NCBI RefSeq assembly: GCF_004119495.1 | Contig: NZ_NRQU01000008.1 | Coordinates: 1 to 64,000 of the forward strand | Source of the DNA: Flavobacterium sp. YO12 | GTDB lineage: Bacteria; Bacteroidota; Bacteroidia; Flavobacteriales; Flavobacteriaceae | Length of the DNA: 64,000 nt | Reading direction: 5' to 3' | Shown here: positions 9,137 to 18,481 of the stretch, piece after piece | How positions within the stretch are numbered: the first letter of the stretch is position 1 | How the letters are laid out: every line of letters begins with the position of its first letter | Made by a program: the position numbers and the translations under genes | The notes under the pieces: model-generated | What the model was told of the DNA's origin: nothing | Databases searched by the model: none | Seen by the model: the letters and a program-made list of their open reading frames with translations, nothing else

Positions 9137-11143
9137 ATGCAAAAAAATATCACGCTTTTTGTGATGTTGTTGCTTTCTGTTTCTGCTTTTTCGCAGGAAA
9201 ATCTTGAGGAAGTAAAAATTACAAAAAAGCAAAAAGGACTTAAAAAGTCTTATACCCTTACCGCAAATACATCATTAATAACTAGTAAAGAACTTTTAAA
9301 AGCGGCTTGTTGTAATCTGGCAGAAAGTTTTGAAACTAACCCCTCAATTGATGTTAATTTCTCGGATGCTTTAACTGGAACTAAACAGATAAAAATGCTG
9401 GGCTTAACAAGTCCTTATTTGCTGATTACTGAGGAAAATGTTCCATCAGTTCGTGGTGCTTCTCAAGCTTACGGATTGTCTTTTACTCCAGGAACATGGA
9501 TAGAAAGTGTTCAAATTACAAAAGGAGCAGGAAGCGTTGTAAATGGTTTTGAAAGTATTTCGGGACAAATAAATACCGAGCTTTTAAAACCGTTAAATGA
9601 CGATCCTTTCTTTTTAAACTTTTACGGATCTACAGATGCGCGTTTTGAATTAAATACTCATTTTAATAAAAAAATATCTGATAAATGGGCAACAAGTTTG
9701 TTTGTTCATGGAAATGCCCGTGTAGCTAAAAATGATATGAATAACGATGGGTTTTTAGATAATCCGTTGGGAAAACAAATCAATGTTTTAAACCGTTATC
9801 AATATTTTAATCCAGAGAGCGGCTTCGTTAGTTTTATCAATTTTAGATACATGAATGATAAAAAACAAACTGGCGAATTGGATTTTGATAAGGATACAGA
9901 TCGTGGTACAAAAAATCACTGGGGATCGGAAATCAACACAGAGCGTTTTGATGTTTCTACAAAGGTTGGATATGTTTTTAAAGATATGCCTTATCAAAGT
10001 ATTGGTTTTCAAAATGCCTTCAATACTCATAATCAAAACTCTTACTTTGGTTTAAATCAGTATAATATTAAGCAGAATAGTTTTTATTCTAATTTAATTT
10101 TCAATTCGATTATCAGCAATACAATGCATAAGTTTGCAACGGGTTTAAATTTTACATACGATCAATATCAGGAGTTTGTAAATGTAAATGATTACAGTCG
10201 TATCGATAATTCTGTTGGAGCCTTCTTTGAATATACTTATGATAATACAGACAATTTTAGCTTGGTTTTAGGAGGAAGGGTCGATAATCATAACCGACTT
10301 GGTTTTTTCGTAACGCCAAGATTACATATGAGATATAATCCTTGGAAAAATGGAGTAGTTCGTTTTTCTGCTGGTAGAGGAAAACGTTCAGCTAATATTT
10401 TTGCGGAGAATCAGCAGCTTTTTGCAAGTTCAAGAACATTCTCGATTTTAGATAACGGAGGAAAAATCTACGGTTTAAATCCTGAAATTGCGTGGAATTA
10501 TGGTGTTAGTTTCTCGCAAAAATTCCGTCTTTTCAATAAAAATGCAGAAGCTGGATTTGATATCTATCGTACCGACTTTAAGAATCAGGCAGTTGTTGAC
10601 TTAATGCAGAGCCCGCAAGAAGTTTTGTTTTATGATTTAAAAGGAAGTTCATTTGCGAACAGCCTTCAGGTTGAGTTTAATTATGAGTTGATTCATAATT
10701 TGAATTTAAGAACGGCATATAAATATTATGACATTCAAACAGATTATTTGAGAGGAACATTTCAGCGTCCGCTTCAAGCCAAACATCGTTTCTTAGGGAA
10801 TCTTGAATACGAAACTAATTTAAATAATAATAAGCAATGGAAATTCGATTACACTTTCAATTGGTCGGGTAAACAGCAATTACCTTATACAGCGTCAAAT
10901 CCAACCGCAGATCAATTTCCTAATTACTCGCCTTCTTATGCAGTGATGAACGTTCAGGTAACAAGAGTTTTTTCTCCTGTATTTGAAGTGTATGTAGGTG
11001 GAGAAAACATTGGTAATTACAAACAGGAAAAAGCTATTCTTGGAGCCAATGATCCTTTTGGACCAAATTTTGATGCTTCTATTGCATATGCGCCAATTTT
11101 TGGGCAAATGTATTACGCAGGATTACGTTTTAGAATAAAATAA
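9137..11143 (+). CDS. TonB-dependent receptor, probably metal-linked
   Basis: A 668-residue outer-membrane receptor. A signal peptide (about 1-19, ending AFSQ) is followed by a plug domain (about 45-150: LAESFETNPSIDVNFSDALTGTKQIKMLG, GASQAYG, ITKGAGSVVNGFESISGQI) and a 22-stranded barrel to a C-terminal YYAGLRFRIK. There is no N-terminal carboxypeptidase-like domain, unlike many receptors here. A CC pair just before the plug (LKAACCNLAESF) is notable. It lies between the HYC_CC_PP and HMA proteins, so copper or another soft metal is a plausible substrate. That is inference from neighbours only. Confidence 0.88.
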   Translation: MQKNITLFVMLLLSVSAFSQENLEEVKITKKQKGLKKSYTLTANTSLITSKELLKAACCNLAESFETNPSIDVNFSDALTGTKQIKMLGLTSPYLLITEENVPSVRGASQAYGLSFTPGTWIESVQITKGAGSVVNGFESISGQINTELLKPLNDDPFFLNFYGSTDARFELNTHFNKKISDKWATSLFVHGNARVAKNDMNNDGFLDNPLGKQINVLNRYQYFNPESGFVSFINFRYMNDKKQTGELDFDKDTDRGTKNHWGSEINTERFDVSTKVGYVFKDMPYQSIGFQNAFNTHNQNSYFGLNQYNIKQNSFYSNLIFNSIISNTMHKFATGLNFTYDQYQEFVNVNDYSRIDNSVGAFFEYTYDNTDNFSLVLGGRVDNHNRLGFFVTPRLHMRYNPWKNGVVRFSAGRGKRSANIFAENQQLFASSRTFSILDNGGKIYGLNPEIAWNYGVSFSQKFRLFNKNAEAGFDIYRTDFKNQAVVDLMQSPQEVLFYDLKGSSFANSLQVEFNYELIHNLNLRTAYKYYDIQTDYLRGTFQRPLQAKHRFLGNLEYETNLNNNKQWKFDYTFNWSGKQQLPYTASNPTADQFPNYSPSYAVMNVQVTRVFSPVFEVYVGGENIGNYKQEKAILGANDPFGPNFDASIAYAPIFGQMYYAGLRFRIK

Positions 11144-11168
11144 ATTTTAATATAAAAATAAATAAAAA

Positions 11169-11510
11169 ATGAGAAATATCGTATTAATCGCAATAATGGT
11201 TTTTTTAGGTTTTTCAGCTCAAGCGCAATCTAAAAAGAATAAAAATTTAAAATATAAAACGGAGGTAAACGGCAGTTGTGAACTTTGTAAAAAACGAATT
11301 GAAAAAGCGGCTTATAATGTTCCAGGTGTAAAAATGGCTACATGGGATATTGGCTCGCACGAGCTTGCAGTAATTTTAAATGAAGAGAAATCATCAACAG
11401 CAGACTTAAATGCAGCTATCGCAAAGGTTGGGCATGACACCAAAGAGGTAAAAGCGACTGATGCTGATTATGAGGCTTTGCATTCTTGTTGCAAGTATGT
11501 AAGAGAATAG
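11169..11510 (+). CDS. Secreted heavy-metal-associated (HMA) domain protein
   Basis: A 113-residue protein with a signal peptide (about 1-20, AQAQ) and one HMA fold. The metal site is a variant: CELCKKRIEKAA instead of the usual MxCxxC, keeping the CxxC pair. A second Cys pair lies near the C terminus (LHSCCKYVRE). It starts 25 nt after the TonB receptor and ends at a terminator, so the two are probably cotranscribed. It may pass copper to or from the receptor in the periplasm. Confidence 0.87.
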   Translation: MRNIVLIAIMVFLGFSAQAQSKKNKNLKYKTEVNGSCELCKKRIEKAAYNVPGVKMATWDIGSHELAVILNEEKSSTADLNAAIAKVGHDTKEVKATDADYEALHSCCKYVRE

Positions 11511-11521
11511 TAGAATCTTTT

Positions 11522-11550
11522 AAGAGCCCAAGTAAATCTTGGGCTTTTAA
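11522..11550 (+). terminator. Intrinsic terminator of the metal cluster
   Basis: AGCCCAAG pairs with CTTGGGCT around a 5-nt loop, followed by TTTTAAT. Confidence 0.75.
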
Positions 11551-11643
11551 TAGTTAATTTATCTTTAAAATATGGCATTTAATTGTGGTTAAAACAATTT
11601 ATTGTTAATTTCACGAACTTATAAGTATAACCAAATTCTTTTT

Positions 11644-12324
11644 ATGAATAATTTTGATTGGACGCAGTTAATAAACCCTGAATTTTATATAACGTTAAAT
11701 ATTGGAGGTTTTGAAATTGGGTTATTTATTGTTCTGTTTATAGTTTATGCTGAAACAGGACTTTTTGCAGGCTTTTTTCTGCCAGGAGATAGTTTACTTT
11801 TTTTAGCAGGTATTTACAGCCGTGATTTAATTCAAAATGTGGCATATATTCCAGGCGATTTTTTAAATGTATTTTTGCTTGCATTGGGAGTTGCTGTAAT
11901 GGGAGTTTTGGGTAATATGACAGGCTATTGGTTTGGTGCTAAAAGCGGTTACTATTTATTTAAAAAAGAAGATTCATTTTGGTTTAAAAAGAAATACTTG
12001 CTGCAGTCAAAAGATTTCTTTGAAAAATATGGTGGTAAAGCAATTATTTATGCTCGTTTCCTGCCAATTTTTAGAACTTTCGCGCCAATTGTAGCCGGGA
12101 TAGTTTCTATGGATAAAAAGAAATTTATGTTTTACAATATTTTAAGTTCTTTCTTATGGTCGTTTATCTTGATTTTTGCAGGACATTATTTATACGGTGT
12201 CTTCTTGAAACAAGGAATTGATTTAAAACACCATATTGAATACATTATCATTATTATTGTTATCATTTCTACTTTCCCTGTTTTGGTTAAACTTTTAAAG
12301 AAAAGACCAGCTGAGAAAATCTAA
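11644..12324 (+). CDS. DedA family membrane protein
   Basis: A 226-residue polytopic membrane protein of the DedA (VTT/SNARE-associated) superfamily. The hallmark motifs are present: FAGFFLPGDSLLFLAG (about 40-55), a glycine-rich loop GNMTGYWFGAKSG and the FEKYGGKAIIYARFLPIFRTFAPIVAG segment with conserved R and P residues. DedA proteins act in membrane homeostasis as lipid carriers such as undecaprenyl-phosphate flippases. I start it at ATG 11644 (MNNFDWTQ) because the upstream extension to a TTG lacks family similarity. Confidence 0.92.
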   Translation: MNNFDWTQLINPEFYITLNIGGFEIGLFIVLFIVYAETGLFAGFFLPGDSLLFLAGIYSRDLIQNVAYIPGDFLNVFLLALGVAVMGVLGNMTGYWFGAKSGYYLFKKEDSFWFKKKYLLQSKDFFEKYGGKAIIYARFLPIFRTFAPIVAGIVSMDKKKFMFYNILSSFLWSFILIFAGHYLYGVFLKQGIDLKHHIEYIIIIIVIISTFPVLVKLLKKRPAEKI

Positions 12325-12343
12325 AGAAAAATATATAATACAA

Positions 12344-12378
12344 AAAAGTCCGAAGCTTAAACTTCGGACTTTTTTTAT
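12344..12378 (+). terminator. Intrinsic terminator after dedA
   Basis: AAGTCCGAAG pairs with CTTCGGACTT, followed by seven T residues. Confidence 0.9.
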
Positions 12379-12410
12379 ATCTGCTATTTAGGTGTTAAAG
12401 TTTTTGTGAG

Positions 12411-12536
12411 TAGGCTCCAGCTTTAGCTGGAGTTTTTATAAAATCAATTATGAATGGCTTTAGCTAAAAACGTCAGATTTGGCTAAAGCCCTTATTGTTG
12501 CACGTATTAAGTATCTCCAGCTAAAGCTTGAGCCTA
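12411..12536. repeat. Nested inverted-repeat element (REP/MITE-like)
   Basis: Outer arms of 22 bp (TAGGCTCCAGCTTTAGCTGG at 12411 onward, and its inverted copy ending at 12536) differ at one position. Inside, 12455-12467 and 12478-12490 form a second 13-bp inverted repeat (GGCTTTAGC / GCTAAAGCC) with one mismatch. The element is 126 bp, contains no ORF and lies between a dedA terminator and the rodA operon terminator. This fits a mobile palindromic element. Confidence 0.7.
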
Positions 12537-12633
12537 TTCAATAAATTTAATATTAAAGAAAACTTAGCTTAATGACTTAATGGCATTGGGGTAAAGTCGA
12601 TGGTAATGATAATAAGCTAAAGGAATAAAAAAA

Positions 12634-12668
12634 ACTACAACTCAGTTTCAAAAAACCTGAGTTGTAGT
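12634..12668 (-). terminator. Intrinsic terminator of the rod-shape operon
   Basis: ACTACAACTCAG pairs perfectly with CTGAGTTGTAGT around an 11-nt loop, and a run of T follows on the minus strand. It lies about 80 nt past rodA. Two smaller hairpins (12691-12708, 12726-12744) lie between. Confidence 0.8.
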
Positions 12669-12745
12669 TCTATATTAAATGTTTATCGTTGATGCAGAAT
12701 ACATTTCTGCAATTGGAATTTAGCTTTTGTAGTTTTAACCTACAA

Positions 12746-13981
12746 CTACCATTCATTTACTTTATTAGCATCCATCTTTAAGAAAATGAACAACAAGATC
12801 GTGAATCCCCATAAACCAGAACCTCCATAAGAGAAGAAGGGTAATGGAACTCCAATGGTTGGAAATATACCAATAACCATGGCAATGTTTACAAAGAAAT
12901 GGGTGAATAAAATTCCCGCAACACAATAGCCATAAACACGGCTGAATTTGGTTTTTTGCCTTTCAGCTAAATAAATTACTCTCAAAAATAAACCCACAAA
13001 AAGTAAAATAACGACCAAAGAACCTGCAAATCCCCATTCTTCACCTACAGTTGTAAAAATGTAATCGGTATGCTGCTCAGGAACGAATCCTCCTTTAGTT
13101 TGTGTGCCTTCTAAAAAGCCTTTTCCAATCCATCCTCCAGATCCAATTGCAATTTCAGATTGGTTGGTGTTATAACCAATACCTTTCATGTCTACAGTTT
13201 TTCCTAAAAGAATGTTGAAACGATCTCTATGGTGTTGTTTAAAAACGTTATCGAATACATAATCAACAGAAAGAACAAAACCTGAAATTATGACTAATAA
13301 AATTGCACTTAGAATAATGTTTCGGTCTACCGCTCGTCCTTTAAAATGGATAATGATAAGAACTCCTAAAGCTATCAAAATAACAGCGTAGGGTTCTAAA
13401 ACGAGAGTTAATACAAATAAAAGAATAGTGATAAAACCTGTCCACACGTACCAAGAAGGCAATCCTTCTCTAAACAAAACAAGGATAAAGACGCTGTATA
13501 TTAAAGCACTTCCTGGATCGGGTTGAGGCAGGATCAGCATTACAGGTAAAAAAACTATTGCTAGTGCCTGCAGTTGTCTATTGGTTTCTTTAAGGTTAAT
13601 TTGTGTGTCGCTCAAATATTTAGCTAATGCTAATGACGTAGCTGCCTTTGCAAACTCAGATGGCTGTAAAGTAAAGCTTCCGATGGCATACCAGCATCTT
13701 TGTCCTGCAATCGTTTTTCCAAACAGAAATAAGCCTGCCAATGACAATAAGGATACACCAAATATTATACTGGCGTATTTTTCGTAAAATTTTCCATCAA
13801 CAAAAAGCACAACAAAAATTAAAGGAATAGTACATCCAATAAAGATTAATTGCTTCTGGTATGTCCCGTCAGTTGATAATAGTGATGACGAATAAATATT
13901 CAGCCACCCTAATATTACCAATGCAATATAGATAAAGACACTTATCCAGTCGATGTTATTTTTTACACTTTGATTTTTCAT
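12746..13981 (-). CDS. rodA: Peptidoglycan glycosyltransferase RodA
   Basis: A 411-residue SEDS-family protein with about ten membrane segments that polymerises lipid II glycan strands in the elongasome. Recognisable parts are ISSSL near the first helix, GSFTLQPSEFAKAATSLALAKYLS (about 100-125), LPQPDPGSALIYS (about 150-163) and the long loop with IGSGGWIGKGFLEGTQTKGGFVPEQHTDYIFTTVGEEWGF (about 280-320). It ends with FFSYGGSGLWG. It is the last gene of mreB-mreC-mreD-mrdA-rodA and begins 15 nt after mrdA. Confidence 0.96.
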   Translation of the reverse strand: MKNQSVKNNIDWISVFIYIALVILGWLNIYSSSLLSTDGTYQKQLIFIGCTIPLIFVVLFVDGKFYEKYASIIFGVSLLSLAGLFLFGKTIAGQRCWYAIGSFTLQPSEFAKAATSLALAKYLSDTQINLKETNRQLQALAIVFLPVMLILPQPDPGSALIYSVFILVLFREGLPSWYVWTGFITILLFVLTLVLEPYAVILIALGVLIIIHFKGRAVDRNIILSAILLVIISGFVLSVDYVFDNVFKQHHRDRFNILLGKTVDMKGIGYNTNQSEIAIGSGGWIGKGFLEGTQTKGGFVPEQHTDYIFTTVGEEWGFAGSLVVILLFVGLFLRVIYLAERQKTKFSRVYGYCVAGILFTHFFVNIAMVIGIFPTIGVPLPFFSYGGSGLWGFTILLFIFLKMDANKVNEW

Positions 13982-13996
13982 TTGAAATAATCTTTC

Positions 13997-15961
13997 TTAG
14001 TTCTTTTTAGTAGTGTCTATTGTTGTTTTTTTAGTCTCTGTTTTTGGAGCGGTCGTTTTCGGAGCAATAATTTTAGCTTTTAAAAGAGAATCTTTTGGTG
14101 TAGATTCTATCGCACTCGCTTCGCTCATTCCTCCAAGTTTAGCATATTCGCTCGCCAAACTTTTATTTAAAACACGAATCTCTAAATCAGTTCTCGTTAT
14201 TTTTTTTCTTAAATATTTTTCTATCATTAAACTCGCAATTGGACCTGCTACGGTAGCTCCAAAACCTCCATTTTCAATCATAATCGCAATCGCAATTTTG
14301 GGATTGTCTTTTGGTGCAAATGCCACAAAAATAGAGTGGTCTTTAAGCTGTGTTCTCTTGCCGTTAATTTTAGCAAAGTTTTCTGCTGTACCCGTTTTTC
14401 CGCAAATATCAATTCCTTCAACTCTTAAAGCATGTGCTGTACCTTTATTGTATACGTCAAACAAACCGCTTATAACTGGCGGAAAGTACTTTTGGTCAAT
14501 TGAAGTAGTGTGTTTGGTTGTAAATTTTGAATCAATTTTTTCACCCTCAATTTTTTTAATGATATGAGGCGTGTAATAGTATCCTTGATTTGCAACAGTT
14601 GCCATCATATTAGCAAGCTGAATAGGTGTCATTAAAACCTCTCCCTGACCAATTGCATTCGATACAATTGTTGTGCTTCTCCAGCCTCCGTTAGGATAAA
14701 TTCTTTTATAAGTTTTAGAGTTTGGGATATTACCTCTTTTTCCAGTTGGTAAATCATATCCCATAAATTGACCTAAACCAAAACTTCTCATATGATCACT
14801 CCAAACATCTACTGCTTTGCCTGGATTTGCATATTTGTTAATCGTTAACATATATGCTTGGGCAAAATAAGTGTTGCAAGAGTTGTAGATACCGTTATGT
14901 AATTGATGAGGTCCAAATCCGTGACATTTCATAAAGCGGCCGCGTCCATAACTAAATCCATGATGACACATAAAGGTTGTTTGCTCGTTGACAACACCTT
15001 CTTGCAGAGCCACTAAACCTGTTAAGATTTTAAAAGGAGAACCAGGAGGATACTCGGCTAAAAGTCCTCTGTCGTACAACGGTTTTGCAATCGAATCATG
15101 ATACAAAAGAGTATAGTTTTTAGAACGTTGTCTTCCAACTAAAATTCCTGGGTCATACGATGGAGCGGTTACTAATGCTAAAATTTCACCAGATTTTGGT
15201 TCGATAGCAACAATTCCACCTCTTTTATTAATCATTAGCTCTTCGCCATACTTTTGAAGTTCAGCGTCGATTGTTAAATTGATGTCTTCACCAGCAACGG
15301 CAATCGTGTCGTATTTGCCTTCTTTATAAGAGCCAATTTCACGATTGTATTTATCTTTCTGAATGTATTTTACGCCTTTTATACCACGTAAAATTTCTTC
15401 ATAACTTTCTTCAACTCCTTGTTTTCCAATTAAATCACCACTGTTGTAATAGGGGTTCTTTGCAATTTGTCGCTCGTTTACCTGCGTTATGAAACCAAAA
15501 ATATTAGCGCCATAATCTACTTCGTAATCACGAAGTGAACGTTTCTGAAAATAAAAGCCTTCAAATTTTCTGATTTTTTCCTGAAAAGCAGCAAATTCAT
15601 TTTTATTTAATTGAGATAAAAATACAGACGGTAATCGTGGACTGTAAACTTTTGCTTTAGCAACTCTTTTTTCGTAATCTTCGGGAGTAATATTTAGTAA
15701 TGCGCAAAACTCTGGAATATTAAGATTCTCTTTAATATCTCTAGGAATTACCATGATATCGTAAGAAGCCTGATTGGCAACCAGTAATTTGCCATTTCGG
15801 TCATAGATGTATCCTCTTTCTGGATAATCGTAGACTTTTTTAATGGCATTATTTTCTGATTTCAATTTAAACGAATCATCAATGATCTGCAGATAAAATA
15901 TCCGCATTACTAGCAAAGATGCTGCAATAATAATTAAAGAGGGCAGCAGAACTTTTCTCAT
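13997..15961 (-). CDS. mrdA: Penicillin-binding protein 2
   Basis: A 654-residue class B PBP, the transpeptidase partner of RodA. It has one N-terminal membrane segment (about 5-23), a dimerisation domain (YDYPERGYIYDRNGKLLVANQ) and a transpeptidase domain. The three active-site motifs are visible: SPFK in YPPGSPFKILTG, SCN in IYNSCNTYFAQA and KTG in CGKTGTAENF. The Lys/Thr-rich C-terminal tail (about 625-654) is low complexity. The start overlaps the end of mreD by 4 nt, typical of translational coupling. Confidence 0.96.
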   Translation of the reverse strand: MRKVLLPSLIIIAASLLVMRIFYLQIIDDSFKLKSENNAIKKVYDYPERGYIYDRNGKLLVANQASYDIMVIPRDIKENLNIPEFCALLNITPEDYEKRVAKAKVYSPRLPSVFLSQLNKNEFAAFQEKIRKFEGFYFQKRSLRDYEVDYGANIFGFITQVNERQIAKNPYYNSGDLIGKQGVEESYEEILRGIKGVKYIQKDKYNREIGSYKEGKYDTIAVAGEDINLTIDAELQKYGEELMINKRGGIVAIEPKSGEILALVTAPSYDPGILVGRQRSKNYTLLYHDSIAKPLYDRGLLAEYPPGSPFKILTGLVALQEGVVNEQTTFMCHHGFSYGRGRFMKCHGFGPHQLHNGIYNSCNTYFAQAYMLTINKYANPGKAVDVWSDHMRSFGLGQFMGYDLPTGKRGNIPNSKTYKRIYPNGGWRSTTIVSNAIGQGEVLMTPIQLANMMATVANQGYYYTPHIIKKIEGEKIDSKFTTKHTTSIDQKYFPPVISGLFDVYNKGTAHALRVEGIDICGKTGTAENFAKINGKRTQLKDHSIFVAFAPKDNPKIAIAIMIENGGFGATVAGPIASLMIEKYLRKKITRTDLEIRVLNKSLASEYAKLGGMSEASAIESTPKDSLLKAKIIAPKTTAPKTETKKTTIDTTKKN

Positions 15962-16464
15962 CGTTTATTGGGCTTAATAAGATAAATTATTATAATTGAA
16001 GTGATTATTGTAAAAATGGTGCTGAACAAGGTTCGCAGTAAAATGTCTAGTATAAATTTAAATTGAAAAGCTTCTAATGTAAATAGTATAATATGATGCA
16101 ATAAAACAGATACTAGAATAAATGAAAACCTTTCGGGTGTTAAAGATTCATTTAGTTTAATGGTTTGATATTCATAACTTAAACCAAATGAAAATTTAAA
16201 GATGTAAGGCCTGTAATAGGCTAGAATTACACAAGCTGTTGCGTGAATTCCGCCAGAATTACAAAACATATCCATTATCAATCCTAATAAAAAGCTAGAG
16301 ATAATTAATCCCGCTCTATTACTGTTTACAGGATATAAGATAATATACAAGATATATGGGAAGGGACTTATGTACCCTAAAAAATTCATATTATTGAAAA
16401 TAACAACCTGAATTGCTAGTAACATAATAAAACGAAGAATATTGACTAATAAAGCGCTATTCAT
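15958..16464 (-). CDS. mreD: Rod-shape-determining protein MreD
   Basis: A 168-residue hydrophobic protein with about five membrane segments, a charged C-terminal tail (LIKPNKR) and the MreD-typical start NSALLVNILRFIMLLAIQVVIFNNMNF. It is a membrane component of the elongasome. It overlaps mreC by 8 nt and mrdA by 4 nt. MreD proteins diverge strongly, so the position in the operon is a main part of the evidence. Confidence 0.9.
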   Translation of the reverse strand: MNSALLVNILRFIMLLAIQVVIFNNMNFLGYISPFPYILYIILYPVNSNRAGLIISSFLLGLIMDMFCNSGGIHATACVILAYYRPYIFKFSFGLSYEYQTIKLNESLTPERFSFILVSVLLHHIILFTLEAFQFKFILDILLRTLFSTIFTIITSIIIIYLIKPNKR

Positions 16465-17287
16465 CTTTTTCCTTGTTTTTGTTTTCTAAATTAATAAGTT
16501 CTTCTCTGTCCTTACTTTTGATAATATAAACGTGTCCTAGATTTGTCATATCGTTAAATAGTTTAACGTTTATAACATAGTAACTTGTATTCTTTTTAAT
16601 GTAAATTTTATCTACAGTTCCAATGTTTATGCCTTCAGGGAAAATCACTGACTGTCCGCCTGTAACAATGGTATCGCCTTTTCTAATAGAAGCTAATCTT
16701 GGAACATCTTCAAGTTGAACAAAACCAGTACTTTTTCCGTCCCAAGTTAAAGAACCAAAGTGATTTGATTTTTTAATTTTAGCATTAATCTGAGATTTCA
16801 TGTTCAAAATACTCACAACAGTCGAATATCTTGGAGATGTATTATCTACAACTCCAATAATTCCTAAACTGTTAATTACTCCCATATCTTGTTTAACTCC
16901 ATCGTTTGCTCCAGAGTTTAAGGTGATATAGTTTTCGTGAGTATTATAAGAGTTGTGAATTACTTTTGACACAATAATATCTGCAGGTTTTACTCCTTTT
17001 ATACTATCGGCCAAAGGTATTTTGGTAGTATCCTCTTTGTTGAATAAAAGACTTTTTAATCTTGCATTTTCAAGTACAAGTTCATCATTTTCAGATCTTA
17101 AATTCAAATATTCGTTGATGTGATTAATTCTTTCGTAAACGCCTCCGCTTAAAAAATTTGCGGAACTGATTACTCTGCTTCTGTGATAGGAGTGTGACTG
17201 AATTGTGAGCGTCAACGAAATACCTAAAAGCAGCAAAAACAGCAATCGATTACTGTTTCTTAAAATGAAATTAAAAATTTGCTGCAT
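16457..17287 (-). CDS. mreC: Rod-shape-determining protein MreC
   Basis: A 276-residue protein with a short cytoplasmic start, one membrane segment (about 12-30), a coiled coil (about 60-90, LRSENDELVLENARLKSLL) and the double beta-barrel periplasmic domain. It carries the family motif NSLGIIGVVDNTSPRYSTVVSILN and GDTIVTGGQSVIFPEGINIGTV. MreC bridges MreB to PBP2. A strong hairpin lies between mreB and this gene, which may lower its expression relative to mreB. Confidence 0.94.
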   Translation of the reverse strand: MQQIFNFILRNSNRLLFLLLLGISLTLTIQSHSYHRSRVISSANFLSGGVYERINHINEYLNLRSENDELVLENARLKSLLFNKEDTTKIPLADSIKGVKPADIIVSKVIHNSYNTHENYITLNSGANDGVKQDMGVINSLGIIGVVDNTSPRYSTVVSILNMKSQINAKIKKSNHFGSLTWDGKSTGFVQLEDVPRLASIRKGDTIVTGGQSVIFPEGINIGTVDKIYIKKNTSYYVINVKLFNDMTNLGHVYIIKSKDREELINLENKNKEKDE

Positions 17288-17332
17288 TTCTTGTTTGGTT
17301 ATTTTGTTTCAGGATATGCTTTTGGTTTCAAA

Positions 17333-17372
17333 TTTTATTAGAGTCAAATAGTGAAATTTGACTCTAATAAAA
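17333..17372 (-). terminator. 17-bp perfect hairpin between mreB and mreC
   Basis: TTTTATTAGAGTCAAAT (17333-17349) is the exact inverted complement of 17356-17372, with a 6-nt loop. On the minus strand the hairpin begins with an A/T arm and ends in TTTT. It lies inside an otherwise tight operon, so it may act as a partial terminator or as a 3' stabiliser for mreB mRNA. Confidence 0.6.
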
Positions 17373-17396
17373 GTAAATTGATTACTATTTTGAATC

Positions 17397-18425
17397 TTAT
17401 TTGATTAAGATACTTTTAAATTTTGCAATGTTTTTAAGTGCCATTCCAGTTCCACGAACAACAGCTCTTAAAGGATCTTCGGCAATATAAACAGGTAAAT
17501 CTGTTTTTTGAGAAATACGTTTGTCAAGACCTCTTAACATAGATCCTCCACCAGCTAAATAAATACCTGTATTGTAAATATCAGCAGCTAATTCAGGAGG
17601 TGTTTGAGATAATGTTTCCATTACAGCATCTTCAATTCGTTGAATCGATTTGTCTAGTGCTTTTGCGATTTCGCGGTAAGAAACATCTACTTGTTTTGGT
17701 TTTCCCGTAAGTAAATCTCTACCTTGAACAGACATATCTTCTGGCGGCCCGTCTAAATCTTCGATAGCCGCTCCAATTTGAATTTTTATTTTTTCAGCAG
17801 TACTTTCACCTACAAAAAGGTTGTGTTGTGTACGCATATAATAAACGATATCATTTGTGAAAACGTCACCTGCAATTTTTACAGATTTATCGCAAACAAT
17901 TCCGCCTAAAGCGATAACAGCAATTTCTGTTGTACCACCTCCAATATCAACAATCATGTTTCCTTTTGGCTGCATAATATCAATGCCAATACCAATTGCA
18001 GCAGCCATAGGCTCATGAATTAAGTAAACTTCTTTTCCGTTTACTCTTTCACAAGATTCTTTTACCGCTCTCATTTCAACCTCAGTAATACCAGAAGGAA
18101 TACAAACCACCATTCGTAAAGCTGGAGTAAACATTCTTTTTTTCAATGCAGGAATGCTTTTAATGAACATATTGATCATTTTTTCCGAAGCATCAAAATC
18201 AGCAATTACACCATCTTTTAAAGGCCTTATGGTCTTGATGTTTTCATGCGTTTTACCTTGCATCATGTTGGCTTCTTTACCAACAGCAATGATTTTGCCT
18301 GATACTCTATCACGTGCAACTATAGATGGACTATCAATAACGACTTTATCATTATGTATGATTAAAGTGTTTGCGGTACCAAGGTCTATCGCAATATCCT
18401 CGGTCATGAAATCAAAAAATCCCAT
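17397..18425 (-). CDS. mreB: Rod-shape-determining actin homologue MreB
   Basis: A 342-residue actin-fold ATPase. The phosphate 1 loop (DLGTANTLIIH, about 14-24), phosphate 2 (VDIGGGTTEIAVIALGG) and adenosine (GIYLAGGGSMLRGLD) motifs are clear. The length matches the family. It polymerises under the membrane and positions the RodA-PBP2 elongasome. It is the first gene of the operon, with purH 57 nt upstream in the same direction. Confidence 0.98.
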   Translation of the reverse strand: MGFFDFMTEDIAIDLGTANTLIIHNDKVVIDSPSIVARDRVSGKIIAVGKEANMMQGKTHENIKTIRPLKDGVIADFDASEKMINMFIKSIPALKKRMFTPALRMVVCIPSGITEVEMRAVKESCERVNGKEVYLIHEPMAAAIGIGIDIMQPKGNMIVDIGGGTTEIAVIALGGIVCDKSVKIAGDVFTNDIVYYMRTQHNLFVGESTAEKIKIQIGAAIEDLDGPPEDMSVQGRDLLTGKPKQVDVSYREIAKALDKSIQRIEDAVMETLSQTPPELAADIYNTGIYLAGGGSMLRGLDKRISQKTDLPVYIAEDPLRAVVRGTGMALKNIAKFKSILIK

Positions 18426-18481
18426 AAGTTTTTTAGGGGTTTAAAATGTTATAAATTATTTATCGAACAAAGTTAAACAAA

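Noticed and set aside
14013..14567. 184-codon plus-strand ORF opposite mrdA
   Set aside because: It is complementary to the conserved transpeptidase domain of PBP2, and its translation has no recognisable motif.
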